From Lysobacter enzymogenes (GTDB lineage Bacteria; Pseudomonadota; Gammaproteobacteria; Xanthomonadales; Xanthomonadaceae), in NCBI RefSeq assembly GCF_017355525.1, contig NZ_CP067395.1, forward strand, positions 3,348,001 to 3,412,000: DNA of 64,000 nucleotides, given 5' to 3'. Shown piece after piece: positions 52,611-63,916 of this stretch. The position numbers and the translations under genes were made by a program. A model generated the notes under the pieces. It made no database searches, had not been told where the DNA came from, and worked only from the letters and a program-made list of their open reading frames with translations. Positions within the stretch are counted from its first letter, which is position 1, and each line of letters starts with the position of its first letter.

Positions 52611-53246
52611 TCAACTAATGAGCGGCTTCGACGTCCCCAGCAGTTCCTGCACTTTGCCTACCCAGCCTCCCTCGTCTCTAACGTCCAGGCCTTGAGCTTT
52701 ATCAAGAGAATCGACTTCCAGCTCATAAAGCCTAAAGAAATTATAAGTTTTGTGCCCCTTAGGCGAATCTTTATAAACAGAATATTTGACCAGAGCCCCG
52801 TCATTCACCGCAAGATGGAGCCTTTCTAAATGCTCAGAGTAGCGATCCAAATTTGGGTGAATGATCTCATAGGTGCCAGATTCCTCAACGGCGTGTATGA
52901 CATCTTCCGCTGAAAGACCCCACACAAAATCCCACCTAGCTCGCTTGACCTTCATATTGCATCTCTTACACGAGGCACTGAGATTTACGTTTAGGAAGAC
53001 GAAGCCCTTGAAAGTACACTGAGGCAGAATATGCTCCACATCAATGACCATAGAAAACTCGCCATGCAAAGATCGCCTGCAATAACAACAAGCATTAGCC
53101 TGTAGTTTAAGATTAAACTCCTTAACCCTCCTCTTAATGTCGCCGAGATTCTCGCTATTCCAGTTCACGACCCCGTTGCCATCGGTAACTCCAGCTATAA
53201 CTGCCTGGTCCGCCTCTGTCAAAATAAAATCAGAATAGTGTGGCAT
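52611..53246 (-). CDS. HNH endonuclease (PtuB-like)
   Basis: 211 aa. Zinc Cys pairs C53-x2-C56 (CCYCRR) and C93-x2-C96 (CKRC) flank the nuclease site DVEHILPQ and NLSASCKRCN, a classic HNH fold. The gene overlaps the ATPase stop by one base (TAATG at 53246), so the two are coupled, as PtuA and PtuB are in Septu anti-phage systems. C-terminal half unrecognised. AT-rich codon use unlike the flanking genes indicates transfer. Confidence 0.82.
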   Translation of the reverse strand: MPHYSDFILTEADQAVIAGVTDGNGVVNWNSENLGDIKRRVKEFNLKLQANACCYCRRSLHGEFSMVIDVEHILPQCTFKGFVFLNVNLSASCKRCNMKVKRARWDFVWGLSAEDVIHAVEESGTYEIIHPNLDRYSEHLERLHLAVNDGALVKYSVYKDSPKGHKTYNFFRLYELEVDSLDKAQGLDVRDEGGWVGKVQELLGTSKPLIS

Positions 53247-54430
53247 TATTTATGATCGCCGCCCGCAATTTTTTCTGCCATTTCCTCTACAGCGGCAATT
53301 ACCTCCACCTGCTTCTGATCCGGCATACCGTCACGCAGCTCATCCAGCCTAGACTTTACCGAGGATAGATTTGCTGGATCGCTATCTACTAGATTTAAAA
53401 GATCGGCGAGAAGTCTGCTTAGGTAGTGATTTTCTGGCGCCACCGTCCTAAAAGCCTCTACTAAAATCCCTTCCACACTGTTTGGCGCATTTATTCTATT
53501 TCGATCGACGTCGCTTGAAATAATAATCGTGCGGATATTAACGCCTTCAAGATCACCCCCATCAAGCTCAGATATAACTAAAGGAGAGTGAGTAGCAATA
53601 AAAATATTAGCTTGCCTATACTTCAGAACCTCCAATAAAATTCCCAGATATTCTCGCTGCCACCTCGGGTGAAGGCTGTTTTCAGGTTCGTCAATGATTA
53701 CGCATGCACCTTGCTCGATGGTCGTTGCTATGAACGCCATAGTCGCGATCAAACTCAACTCCCCGGAGCTGGCTTCTGAAAGAGAAATTGGCAACCGGCC
53801 CTTCATGAGATGGAGCTTGACGCCGGATATGATCTTCATCCTCTTTAACAGCAGTTCCCAGCGAAGTACTTTAGGCAGCACTTCTCTATAGGAATACCTC
53901 AAGTGAACACTATCGAAATCAAACCAAAATATTTGATCAGAGATATCACCGCGCAGTAATACTTCGCAGACTGAAAGGACCTCTTTTTTATCGACATCGG
54001 TCAATTCATCTAACACACTCATTTCTGCTCTTGTTCGACGCTTCCCTGTCGTCACCTTAATTTGCACACCAACATCCGGCTGATAGCCGCAGTGCTGAAG
54101 CACGCGCGACACGCGCTTCAAAGATATTTCATCCCCGCTAACGCCATTTGATATAGCGTTCTTTAGCGCCTTTTCCGGCACCGTAGAACCTTTGCGGGCA
54201 AGAAGCCTCTTCATAGAGCTTCCATGCTTCTTGAATCGATCATACGGTGTATTAGCGACAACGATTGTTGCGCCCCCTTTTTTAACCGAGTCAATGGCGA
54301 TTTCAGAAAGAAGGCGACTTTTACCGGCCCCGTTCTCTCCTAGAAAGACTGTGAGCCCCCCAGCCTTACGCAACCACGTACGACGAGAAGCTTCGCGATA
54401 GCTCACAATCACCATAGGACTGCTGCTCAT
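53246..54430 (-). CDS. AAA-family (ABC/SMC-like) ATPase, PtuA-like
   Basis: 394 aa from the ATG at 54430, which has GGAG seven bases upstream (a TTG at 54460 would be longer). Walker A GENGAGKS (31-38), the ABC-type signature SLSEASSGELSLI, Walker B VIIDEPENSLHPRWQ and the His switch IATHSPLVI. The insert between Walker A and signature (~200 residues) has no clear domain. Such ATPases sense infection and trigger a partner nuclease; here the HNH protein is coupled. Lower GC than surroundings. Confidence 0.85.
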   Translation of the reverse strand: MSSSPMVIVSYREASRRTWLRKAGGLTVFLGENGAGKSRLLSEIAIDSVKKGGATIVVANTPYDRFKKHGSSMKRLLARKGSTVPEKALKNAISNGVSGDEISLKRVSRVLQHCGYQPDVGVQIKVTTGKRRTRAEMSVLDELTDVDKKEVLSVCEVLLRGDISDQIFWFDFDSVHLRYSYREVLPKVLRWELLLKRMKIISGVKLHLMKGRLPISLSEASSGELSLIATMAFIATTIEQGACVIIDEPENSLHPRWQREYLGILLEVLKYRQANIFIATHSPLVISELDGGDLEGVNIRTIIISSDVDRNRINAPNSVEGILVEAFRTVAPENHYLSRLLADLLNLVDSDPANLSSVKSRLDELRDGMPDQKQVEVIAAVEEMAEKIAGGDHK

Positions 54431-54482
54431 CAGTACGCTCCAAGCAGAAGGCAGACCCAATCAATATCGCAGTGAAAGCGCA

Positions 54483-55634
54483 TCATCGCAAAGCCTCGAC
54501 AAGTTTCTTCAAAGCCGAAAGCCCGGGCTCTTCAAGAACGTTTACTTTCCCCATCGTCGCCTCTCGAACATTTCGACTTGCCCGTTCCACCCTAGAAACC
54601 ATAGGGGGCAAGATCGTATTCGCGAATTGAGCGTAGTCACGTATATCTTCGTAGCAAGAGGGAATCTTGTAGCCCTTTGAGCAACTGGCTATCACCACAT
54701 CTGAATCCCTCAACTTCGCTACGACAGACGACCTGAATTTGTGCTCACTAATGGGCGAGCCTAAGCATCGACTTATTTCTCGCCTTAAGGCTCCAGTCGA
54801 AATATATTCACTCTCCCCTCCCCAAGCGTGGGCGGATAAGAGCGTCTGCAAAAAAACTAAGCGAGCCTCGTTATCCACATCGTAGGGCTGCTGGGAGTTC
54901 ATCGCGATGTAACTTTCTACAGCGGAAACGCAGAAACGCCTGATCAGTTCATCAGACCCGCCATTATCGTAGACATTAGCTATCAAGGGCTCCGTCCCTT
55001 CAGGCCACATTGTCAAAGAGACTCGTTCCTTCAGAGAACTTCTCAACTCATCGCAGCGAGGCGAAACTTTCTTTACGTCGTATATCCTAGCCAAGCTTCC
55101 AGCATAAATATCCGCCACCTGCAATAGAACGTCGCCTTTGCTATCCGAGAAAGAAAAATCAGCCCGTCCAAACAAATCGACAGGAAACCTTTTCTCTAGA
55201 TAGGCACCGAACTCCCTTTGAAACCCCGCCCCCCCATGCTTGTCCAGCACGACATTCAAATTAGAGGTATACCTGAATATTCGCTCATACATTTTCCGAG
55301 CGAAGAATTTTAGAAATGTTTTCTTGAACTTAAGCCCCGAAGCCTTACTGGCCTGCGCCTTATTTGCGCAAAAAGCGATAACGAAAAATTCCATTTTCGA
55401 AAGCCTGTTCAACAACGCCAGCCGGCGGCCATCATTTGGCCCGATTGAGCTCGACTTCATTTCACCAGCCTGAAAAAAATCTAACCTGCATTTCTCGGCA
55501 AGATCTTTCGCAGCATCCAACTGCTCACTCAAGAGGCATACGGCACATATTATGTAAACGCCAGAAACCCCATCCTTATTCACTTCCAGGCTAGGATCAC
55601 CGTATTCGTCTACAAAAATATTGAGTGAATTCAT
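54483..55634 (-). CDS. DUF3800 domain protein, first gene of putative defence operon
   Basis: 383 aa. The DUF3800 fold (RNase H-like) is at ~1-215: NIFVDEYGDPS at the start, FVIAFCANKAQ, NVVLDKHGG and the ending DVLLQVADIYAGSLAR, with the conserved Asp residues kept. Residues ~240-383 are a second helical domain (LRREISRCLGSPISEHKFRS), perhaps winged-helix. It precedes the ATPase by 52 bases on the same strand. GGAG lies six bases before the ATG. The codon use is AT-rich. A nuclease role for DUF3800 is suspected, not proven. Confidence 0.8.
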   Translation of the reverse strand: MNSLNIFVDEYGDPSLEVNKDGVSGVYIICAVCLLSEQLDAAKDLAEKCRLDFFQAGEMKSSSIGPNDGRRLALLNRLSKMEFFVIAFCANKAQASKASGLKFKKTFLKFFARKMYERIFRYTSNLNVVLDKHGGAGFQREFGAYLEKRFPVDLFGRADFSFSDSKGDVLLQVADIYAGSLARIYDVKKVSPRCDELRSSLKERVSLTMWPEGTEPLIANVYDNGGSDELIRRFCVSAVESYIAMNSQQPYDVDNEARLVFLQTLLSAHAWGGESEYISTGALRREISRCLGSPISEHKFRSSVVAKLRDSDVVIASCSKGYKIPSCYEDIRDYAQFANTILPPMVSRVERASRNVREATMGKVNVLEEPGLSALKKLVEALR

Positions 55635-55813
55635 TGGCAGCTCCGCGCTCCCTGCAGGTAGAGGCTACGCACGAATATACAACCGGATACGAGCACTGAC
55701 GCAACGCAGCGGCCATTCGAACCGCATGCGGAATAGGATTGGTAATACCCACGCCTCAGATGAATAAAAAACGCTAAACGAACGTTGCCTCGGCCATGAC
55801 CTCAACTACAAAA

Positions 55814-55844
55814 ACAAAAAAGGCGGCCATTTGGCCGCCTTTTC
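55814..55844 (-). terminator. Terminator of aceE
   Basis: Read leftward: AAAAGGCGGCCAAATGGCCGCCTTTTTTG, a strong stem with a long U-run 16 bases beyond the aceE stop. The 225-bp gap 55635-55859 otherwise contains only the promoter of the DUF3800 gene. Confidence 0.9.
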
Positions 55845-55859
55845 GTGAACCCCAGGACT

Positions 55860-58565
<2,706 letters not shown>

Positions 58566-58873
58566 CGATCTCGCGGCCCCTGTGGCCGCGCCTCGTGTTT
58601 GTGGGGGCGGATTAGAGCGTCGAGTCTAACAAACGGGGGCGACGGATCGGCTTGCTTTAGGTGGTCGGAGGGGTGGGATAGTCCGTTTTGGCTAGGGGGT
58701 TCAGCGTGGCCGGCGAGGCTTGCTGCGTGGATACGCAGGCGTGTGGTCGTGGGCGCGATGGGCGCGACGACTCGGGGCGCGTGGCGTCGCTTCGGGCGCA
58801 TGGCCTCGCCGGGGCGGGCTGTGCCCGCGTGGGCGCCGGGCTGTGCGGATCGTGGCTTGGGCGCCGCGGCCGG
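58566..58873. other. 308-bp divergent/intergenic region upstream of aceE
   Basis: Contains the aceE promoter region; a T/G-rich stretch (TTTGTGGGGGCGG) lies near the start. No gene, repeat or clear promoter consensus was recognised. Confidence 0.4.
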
Positions 58874-59560
58874 TCAGGCCGGGGTCTGGGCCAGCGACTT
58901 CTGCGCGAGGTCGAGGCTGGCGTGGGCGATCAGCGCCGGCGACGGATCGGGGGCGTCGCGGCGGCGCAGGGATTCGAGGCCGTCCATCACCACGCCGATG
59001 TTGGCGAACAGGCCCTTGAACGACCACCAGCCGAGCAGGCCGCTGACGATCAGCGCGGACCGCAGTTCCTTTTCGTAGCAGCCGCGGCAGCAGCACAGGT
59101 CGTAGCGGTCTTCGACCGAGAGGATCACCACCGAGACCATGCGGCGGATGCTGCGCACTTCGACCACTTCGCCCTGACGCTGGCAGCGCGGGCAGCGGCC
59201 GTTGCGCAGTTGTCTGGCGTGTTCGGCGATCGTTTCGGGGGCGAAATCCAGGGCGATCACCGCCAGCGCCGACTGGGTGCGGCAACGGTGGCTGCAGAAT
59301 TTCTGGCCCTGGGCGGGCACCGCGCCGTGCAGGGTGGCGCCGCAGTAATCGCAGTTGCGCGTCACGCCGCTACCTTGCAGGTGCGCGCGGATCACTTCCT
59401 TGGTTTTCTCGCGCGCGGCGTCGCCGGTGTATCCGCGCTCGGCGAGGATTTCTTTGGTGGCTTCCATCGCCTCGTCCGTCAGCGGACGCGAGGCGTTGAG
59501 AATCAGCTCTTCCGTGTCCATCGCGCGGAAGCGCTGTTTGAATTCGTCCTTGGTGTACAT
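58874..59560 (-). CDS. Hypothetical protein with multiple zinc-binding Cys pairs
   Basis: 228 aa, not recognised as a named family. Cys motifs: CDYCGA (~69), FCSHRC (~88), CPRCQRQGEVV (~121) and CCCRGCYEKEL (~153). A hydrophobic stretch at ~168-185 (SALIVSGLLGWWSFKGLF) may be a membrane segment. The N-terminal TEELILNASRPLTDEAMEAT is helical. Could be a sensor or adaptor at the membrane (inference). Confidence 0.72.
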   Translation of the reverse strand: MYTKDEFKQRFRAMDTEELILNASRPLTDEAMEATKEILAERGYTGDAAREKTKEVIRAHLQGSGVTRNCDYCGATLHGAVPAQGQKFCSHRCRTQSALAVIALDFAPETIAEHARQLRNGRCPRCQRQGEVVEVRSIRRMVSVVILSVEDRYDLCCCRGCYEKELRSALIVSGLLGWWSFKGLFANIGVVMDGLESLRRRDAPDPSPALIAHASLDLAQKSLAQTPA

Positions 59561-59756
59561 CTGCGTACCTGTTGTCGCGCCCCTGGGTGGAGTTTATCGG
59601 GGTGCAGGGAACAGCGACAGCGGCGGAGGGGTTGCGCGGCGTGGGCAGCGGCGGCGCAGCATGCGGCTGGCGCTACGCTTTTGGCTGGGTTAGTCCGACC
59701 CGGGAGGCGGGCGTTTTCCGATTCATCGGCACGGCACGGCGCGCGATGGTGCGCTC

Positions 59757-60383
59757 ATGGACGAATCGATGGCTCTCGCGCCGGTTCGCGGCCATGCGGC
59801 CTTACGTCGCGGCCGGGTCTCGGAGGCGCAACGGATTTATCTGCTGACCTTCGTGACGCAGGGGTGTGCTGCGTGGTTCGCGAACGGACCGTTGGCCGAG
59901 GCCGCGTTGGCGGCGTTGCTGGATCGGCGCTCGTGGCAGCAGTCGACGTTGCTGGCTTGGGTGCTGATGCCGGATCACTGGCATGGCGTGGTCGAACTCG
60001 GGGCCGGTGAATCGCTGCCGGCGTTGGTGCGGCAGCTCAAATGCGCGAGCTCACGGAGAGTGCGGGCGGCGATGGGAGCGACGGTGCCTTGGGCGGTGTG
60101 GGCGTCGGCGTATCACGATCGGGCGTTGCGGAAGGATGAGGGGTTGGTGGCGATGGCGCGATACGTGGTGATGAATCCGGTGCGGGCCGGGTTGGTGGAG
60201 CGGGTGCAGGAGTATCCGTATTGGGATGCCGTCTGGGCGCAGCGGAAGGTGGCGGTCCCGGCGGAAGGTTGCGCGGTCGCGACTCGCGTCGCTCCTACAA
60301 GGGCTACGGAGCCATCTGGGCTACCTGTAGGAGCGGCGCAAGCCGCGACCACGCCACCGCAACCACCGCCGGAACCCACTTGA
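59757..60383 (+). mobile_element. REP-associated tyrosine transposase (RAYT, Y1_Tnp family)
   Basis: 208 aa. HUH motif MPDHWHGVVELG with the upstream LLTFVTQGCAAWF; the catalytic tyrosine is probably in WASAYHDRALRKDEG or the following ARYVVMNPVRAGL, which is the RAYT hallmark. It should cut and join single-stranded REP DNA. Its last ~38 codons (AEGCAVATRVAPTRATEPSG) are formed by a REP pair, copy c of family 1, so the gene has spread into its own substrate. Confidence 0.85.
60272..60352. repeat. REP pair, family 1 (copy c), inside the RAYT 3' end
   Basis: Arms at 60272-60299 (CGACTCGCGTCGCTCCTACA) and 60325-60352 (TGTAGGAGCGGCGCAAGCCG), inverted, both within the transposase reading frame. 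Confidence 0.85.
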
Positions 60384-60394
60384 AACCAACGCAC

Positions 60395-61246
60395 TCACCC
60401 CACTCCACCCCGCAACGCCACCGCAATCGTCCGCAACGCTGCCCGATCGCGCTTGTCCGTCGAACTGACGTACTGCACAACATCGAACTCCGGCAACGCC
60501 GGCAACCCCAGCCGCGGGCCGATATCGGCCGTCCCCGAAGGCATCACCCGACGCGGCAGCAGCGCCACGCCGAGGCCGGCCGTTACCGCAGCGCCGAGCA
60601 CAGCCGCGCCTTGGCCGATGAAGGTTTCGGTCCAGGCGATGCCGGCGTCGTCGAGCGCGCGCACGGCGGCGGCGCGGATGCCGCAGGGTTCGCCCTGGGT
60701 GGCCAATCGCAGCGGTTCGCCGGGCCGGTGTTCCAGCGCGGCCGCGGCGACCCACCCGAACGGTTCGGCGTAGAGCCGGCGCGCATTGCGGCGCGGGTCT
60801 TGCGGCTGCAGGACGATGGCGGCGTCGAGTTGGCCGTCGTCGAAGGCCTTGATCGCTTCGCGCGAGGTCTGCACGTGCAGTTCCACCACCAACGCCGGGT
60901 CCTGGCCGCGCAGCGTGCGCAGCAACGCGGGCAGTTCGGTGCCGATCAATTGATGGCTGAGCCCTACCACCAATCGCCGCTGCGGCGCCGGCGTCGGGTC
61001 GAGCGCGCGCTGGTGCGCGGCGAGCAGCGCGCGGGCGGGTTCGAGGAAGGCCTGACCGTCGGCGGACAGGCGGATCTGGCGCGGCGTGCGCTCGATCAGG
61101 CGCCGGTCCAGGCGCTGCTCCAGGCGTTTGAGCAGCAGGCTCACGCCGGATTGGGTGCTGCCGATCGCATCGGCGGCGCGGGTGAAGCTGCGCAGGTCGG
61201 CGATCAGGACGAAGGCCTGCACGGCTTTGAGATCGAGCGGTTTCAT
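60395..61246 (-). CDS. LysR-family transcriptional regulator
   Basis: 283 aa. N-terminal winged helix (LDLKAVQAFVLIADLRSFTR, AADAIGSTQSGVSLLLKRLE) and a C-terminal periplasmic-binding-like effector domain (LVVGLSHQLIGTELPALLRT, AVTAGLGVALLPRRV). The start at 61246 opens the HTH; a longer frame begins 57 bases upstream. It is divergent from the lipocalin-like gene and may control it (inference). Confidence 0.92.
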   Translation of the reverse strand: MKPLDLKAVQAFVLIADLRSFTRAADAIGSTQSGVSLLLKRLEQRLDRRLIERTPRQIRLSADGQAFLEPARALLAAHQRALDPTPAPQRRLVVGLSHQLIGTELPALLRTLRGQDPALVVELHVQTSREAIKAFDDGQLDAAIVLQPQDPRRNARRLYAEPFGWVAAAALEHRPGEPLRLATQGEPCGIRAAAVRALDDAGIAWTETFIGQGAAVLGAAVTAGLGVALLPRRVMPSGTADIGPRLGLPALPEFDVVQYVSSTDKRDRAALRTIAVALRGGVG

Positions 61247-61353
61247 CCTCGCCAGCCATTGCGATTTGTAATGACTGGAATATAGCGCGATGGCTGTTGG
61301 CAATCATGGCTGCGGTCTAGGCTGCGCCGACAGCACACAGCGCGGGAGCGGCG

Positions 61354-61848
61354 ATGAAGCGGACGATGGCGGTTTGGGCGATGGCGATGGCGATCGGGTG
61401 CGGGACGTGCGCAGCGACGGAAAAGGCGCCGTCGCTGGCGGGCACCTGGGTGTTGCAGGCGGCCGATACGCTGTACGCCGATGGCCGCCGGGTGCAGGGC
61501 TATGGCAAACGGCCGCAGGGGCGTTTGATGGTCGACCGCGACGGGCGCTATTCCTTGCAGATCTACCGCCGAGAGGCGCACGCCTTCGCCAGCGGCGACA
61601 AGGCCCGCGGCACGCCGGACGAATACCGCGAGGCGGTGATGCGGATCAGCGCGCATACGGGCCGGGTGCGGCTGGATCCGGCGACTGGGACCATCGTGTT
61701 CGAGATCGAGCAGTCGTTGTTCCCGAATTGGGAGGGGCAGCGGCAGGTGCGTCAGTACGAGTTGAAGGGCGATGTGTTGACGTATCAGGTGCCTGCGTCG
61801 GCAACCGGCAATGGGACGGTGGCGATTTCGGAGTGGCGCAAGCTTTGA
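61354..61848 (+). CDS. Exported lipocalin-like protein
   Basis: 164 aa. A hydrophobic signal ends near GCGTCAA, possibly a lipobox. The lipocalin-like barrel has APSLAGTWVLQAADTLYADG, GRLMVDRDGRYSLQIYRRE and QVRQYELKGDVLTYQVPA. Probably binds small hydrophobic molecules or is a stress-linked periplasmic protein. Divergent from the LysR gene at 60395. Confidence 0.8.
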   Translation: MKRTMAVWAMAMAIGCGTCAATEKAPSLAGTWVLQAADTLYADGRRVQGYGKRPQGRLMVDRDGRYSLQIYRREAHAFASGDKARGTPDEYREAVMRISAHTGRVRLDPATGTIVFEIEQSLFPNWEGQRQVRQYELKGDVLTYQVPASATGNGTVAISEWRKL

Positions 61849-61876
61849 GTCGGGGTTTCGGTCCCGGCGGGAGGTT

Positions 61877-61943
61877 GCGCGGTCGCGACTTGCGTCGCTC
61901 CTACAGGTAGCCCATGTAGGAGCGACGCGAGTCGCGACCGCGA
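61877..61943. repeat. REP pair, family 1 (copy d), inverted
   Basis: Arms at 61877-61907 (CGACTTGCGTCGCTCCTACA) and 61915-61943 (TGTAGGAGCGACGCGAGTCG) with a 7-base gap, between the lipocalin-like gene and the SMR gene. Convergent position; may also act as a terminator hairpin. Confidence 0.85.
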
Positions 61944-61983
61944 CAACAGAACCACGCCGAAACTCACCGCAAGCCGAGAAACC

Positions 61984-62313
61984 TCACGCCGGCGCGCTAC
62001 GCAACAACACGATCCCCCCAACGATCAACCCCACCCCACCCAGTTTCAACGGCGTAATCGATTCGCCGAACAACACCGCCCCAATCAACACCGTCCCCGC
62101 CGCACCGATCCCCGTCCAAACCGCATACGCCACGCCGACCGGCAACGCGGTCAACGCGCGCCCCAGCAGCCAGACGAACGCGCCGAGCGCGACCAGCGAC
62201 ACCGCCGTCCAACCGGGCCGTGTGTAGCCGTTGGACAGCTTCATGCTCAGCGCCCAGGCCACGTCGATCAGGCCGGCGGCGATCAGCATGACCCAGGCGC
62301 TGCCGGCGCTCAC
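61984..62313 (-). CDS. SMR-family multidrug/guanidinium exporter with Asp for the essential Glu
   Basis: 109 aa, four transmembrane helices. The order is LIAAGLIDVAWALSMKLSNG, PVGVAYAVWTGIGAAGTVLI and FGESITPLKLGGVGLIVGGI, closest to SugE. The first-helix Glu that couples proton and substrate in EmrE (E14) and SugE (E13) is replaced here by Asp17 (codon GAC). It uses a GTG start overlapping the GST stop (GTGA at 62310-62313), so the two are coupled. Confidence 0.85.
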   Translation of the reverse strand: MSAGSAWVMLIAAGLIDVAWALSMKLSNGYTRPGWTAVSLVALGAFVWLLGRALTALPVGVAYAVWTGIGAAGTVLIGAVLFGESITPLKLGGVGLIVGGIVLLRSAPA

Positions 62314-62930
62314 GACTTGCCGTCCTCGCGCTCGGCGGCCAGCGCCTCGCGCACGCTGGGGCGCTGGTCCAGACGGGCGAGGTAGGCCGACAGGTGCGGA
62401 TACGGCGCGAGATCGATCTTCAGCAACCGCGCCCAGCCGGCCACGGTGTAGAGATACGCATCGGCGACGCCGAAGCGTTCGCCAAGGAACTCGCGGCCAT
62501 CGAGATGGCGGTCGACGAAGGCCAGACGCGGCTGCAGCCGCTCGCCGGCGATGCGCCCAGGGGCTTCGCCGTATTCGGGGTGGAACAGCCACGGGCTGAA
62601 GGTCTTGTGCAGTTCGGAGTTGATGTAAGTCAGCCACTGGTCCTGCTCGGCGCGCTCGAAGCTGCCGAGCGGCGCGCTGAGGCCGGCCTCAGGTTGCTGG
62701 TCGCCGAGGTAGCGCAGGATCGCCACGCCTTCGCGCAGCAACCGGCCGTCGTCGAGCTCCAGCAGCGGAACGTAGCCGAGCGGGCTCAGCTCGCGGTAGT
62801 CGCGGTTTTCGGCCAGGACCCGGGCCTCGGCGCCCAGGCGCACGCGGCGCAATTCGGCGTGCAGGCCGAGTTCGCGCAGGACGATGTGCGGGGCGAAGGA
62901 GCAGGTGTGCGGGGTGTAGTAGAGCTTCAT
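62310..62930 (-). CDS. Glutathione S-transferase family protein
   Basis: 206 aa. Thioredoxin-like N-terminal domain with the active-site region YYTPHTCSFAPHIVLRELGL and YVPLLELDDGRLLREGVAIL (the cis-Pro and Glu/Gly positions for glutathione). Helical C-terminal domain with FLGERFGVADAYLYTVAGWA. Beta-class-like, with Cys10 a candidate catalytic residue. Conjugates glutathione in the cytoplasm; co-translated with the SMR pump, which fits a detoxification pair. Divergent from the LysR gene at 63016. Confidence 0.93.
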   Translation of the reverse strand: MKLYYTPHTCSFAPHIVLRELGLHAELRRVRLGAEARVLAENRDYRELSPLGYVPLLELDDGRLLREGVAILRYLGDQQPEAGLSAPLGSFERAEQDQWLTYINSELHKTFSPWLFHPEYGEAPGRIAGERLQPRLAFVDRHLDGREFLGERFGVADAYLYTVAGWARLLKIDLAPYPHLSAYLARLDQRPSVREALAAEREDGKS

Positions 62931-63015
62931 GGCTGGGGTCCGTGAGGAGATGGCGCTACTCTCCTCGTCCGGCCCGGCGCGCGGAATACGGCGCCACCCC
63001 AAGGATCGCTTGCAG

Positions 63016-63897
63016 ATGCGCCAAACCGCCCGCCTGTCGTTGGAAGACTTCGAACTGCTGCGCGCGATCGGTGCGCACGGCAGCCTCAGCGGCGCGGCCA
63101 AGGCCTTGGCGCTGGACCATTCCAGCGCGTTCCGGCGGCTGGCCGGGATCGAGGCGCGCGCGGGGACGCCGTTGTTCCGGCGCAGCCGCACGGGTTACAC
63201 CGCAACCGAGGCCGGTGCGGTGGCGATCGAGGGCGCGCAGCGGATCCTCGACGATGCCGATCAGTTGCAGCGGCAGCTGGCCGGGCGCGATGCGCGCGGC
63301 GGGGCGCGCTTGCGGATCACGATTCCGGACACGCTGGCCGAGGTGGCGGCGCGCTTGTGTGCGGCGTTTACGGTTGAGCATCCGCAGATCGGTTGCGACC
63401 TGTTGGTGTCGAATGCGTTCGTGAACCTGCAGCAGCCCGAGGCCGATGTGGCGCTGCGGGCGTGTGCGTTGATGCCGAACGGGCTGTCGGTGCGGCGAGT
63501 GGGATCGATCGCGACAGCGGTGTATGCGGCCAGCGGCGCGAAGCTCGGCAAGCGCGAGGCCTTGAACGAGGGCGTGTGGGTCGGGTTCGACGACAACCTG
63601 TCGCATCTGTCCTCGGCGCTGTGGCTGCGCGCGAACGTGGACGAGGCGCGGATCGCGATGCGGGTCAATTCGCTGCCGGCGGCGTTGGCGGCGTGCAAGG
63701 CGGGGGTCGGGAAGGCGTTGCTGCCTTGCTATTTCGCCGATGCGGCGGGCGGGGTGAAGCGGGTGTCGGAGCCGTTGGCGGAGGTGCCGACGGAGTTGTG
63801 GTTCGCGATCCATCCGGATTTGCGGCGGTCGGCGCGGGTAAGGGCGTTGCGGGAGTTTGCGTTGGGGTGGTTGCCGAACGAAATGGCGCTGGTTTGA
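63016..63897 (+). CDS. LysR-family transcriptional regulator
   Basis: 293 aa. HTH region LSLEDFELLRAIGAHGSLSG, AAKALALDHSSAFRRLAGIE; effector domain with LLVSNAFVNLQQPEADVALR and AACKAGVGKALLPCYFADA. Divergent from the GST-SMR operon by 85 bases, the usual layout for a LysR protein and its target. An upstream ATG at 62950 would add 22 residues that do not look conserved, so 63016 is preferred. Confidence 0.9.
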   Translation: MRQTARLSLEDFELLRAIGAHGSLSGAAKALALDHSSAFRRLAGIEARAGTPLFRRSRTGYTATEAGAVAIEGAQRILDDADQLQRQLAGRDARGGARLRITIPDTLAEVAARLCAAFTVEHPQIGCDLLVSNAFVNLQQPEADVALRACALMPNGLSVRRVGSIATAVYAASGAKLGKREALNEGVWVGFDDNLSHLSSALWLRANVDEARIAMRVNSLPAALAACKAGVGKALLPCYFADAAGGVKRVSEPLAEVPTELWFAIHPDLRRSARVRALREFALGWLPNEMALV

Positions 63898-63916
63898 GGT
63901 CCGAAACCGCTGCTTG

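Noticed and set aside
55635..55859. Considered an integration site (att) beside aceE
   Set aside because: No direct repeat of the aceE end and no tRNA or integrase were found nearby.
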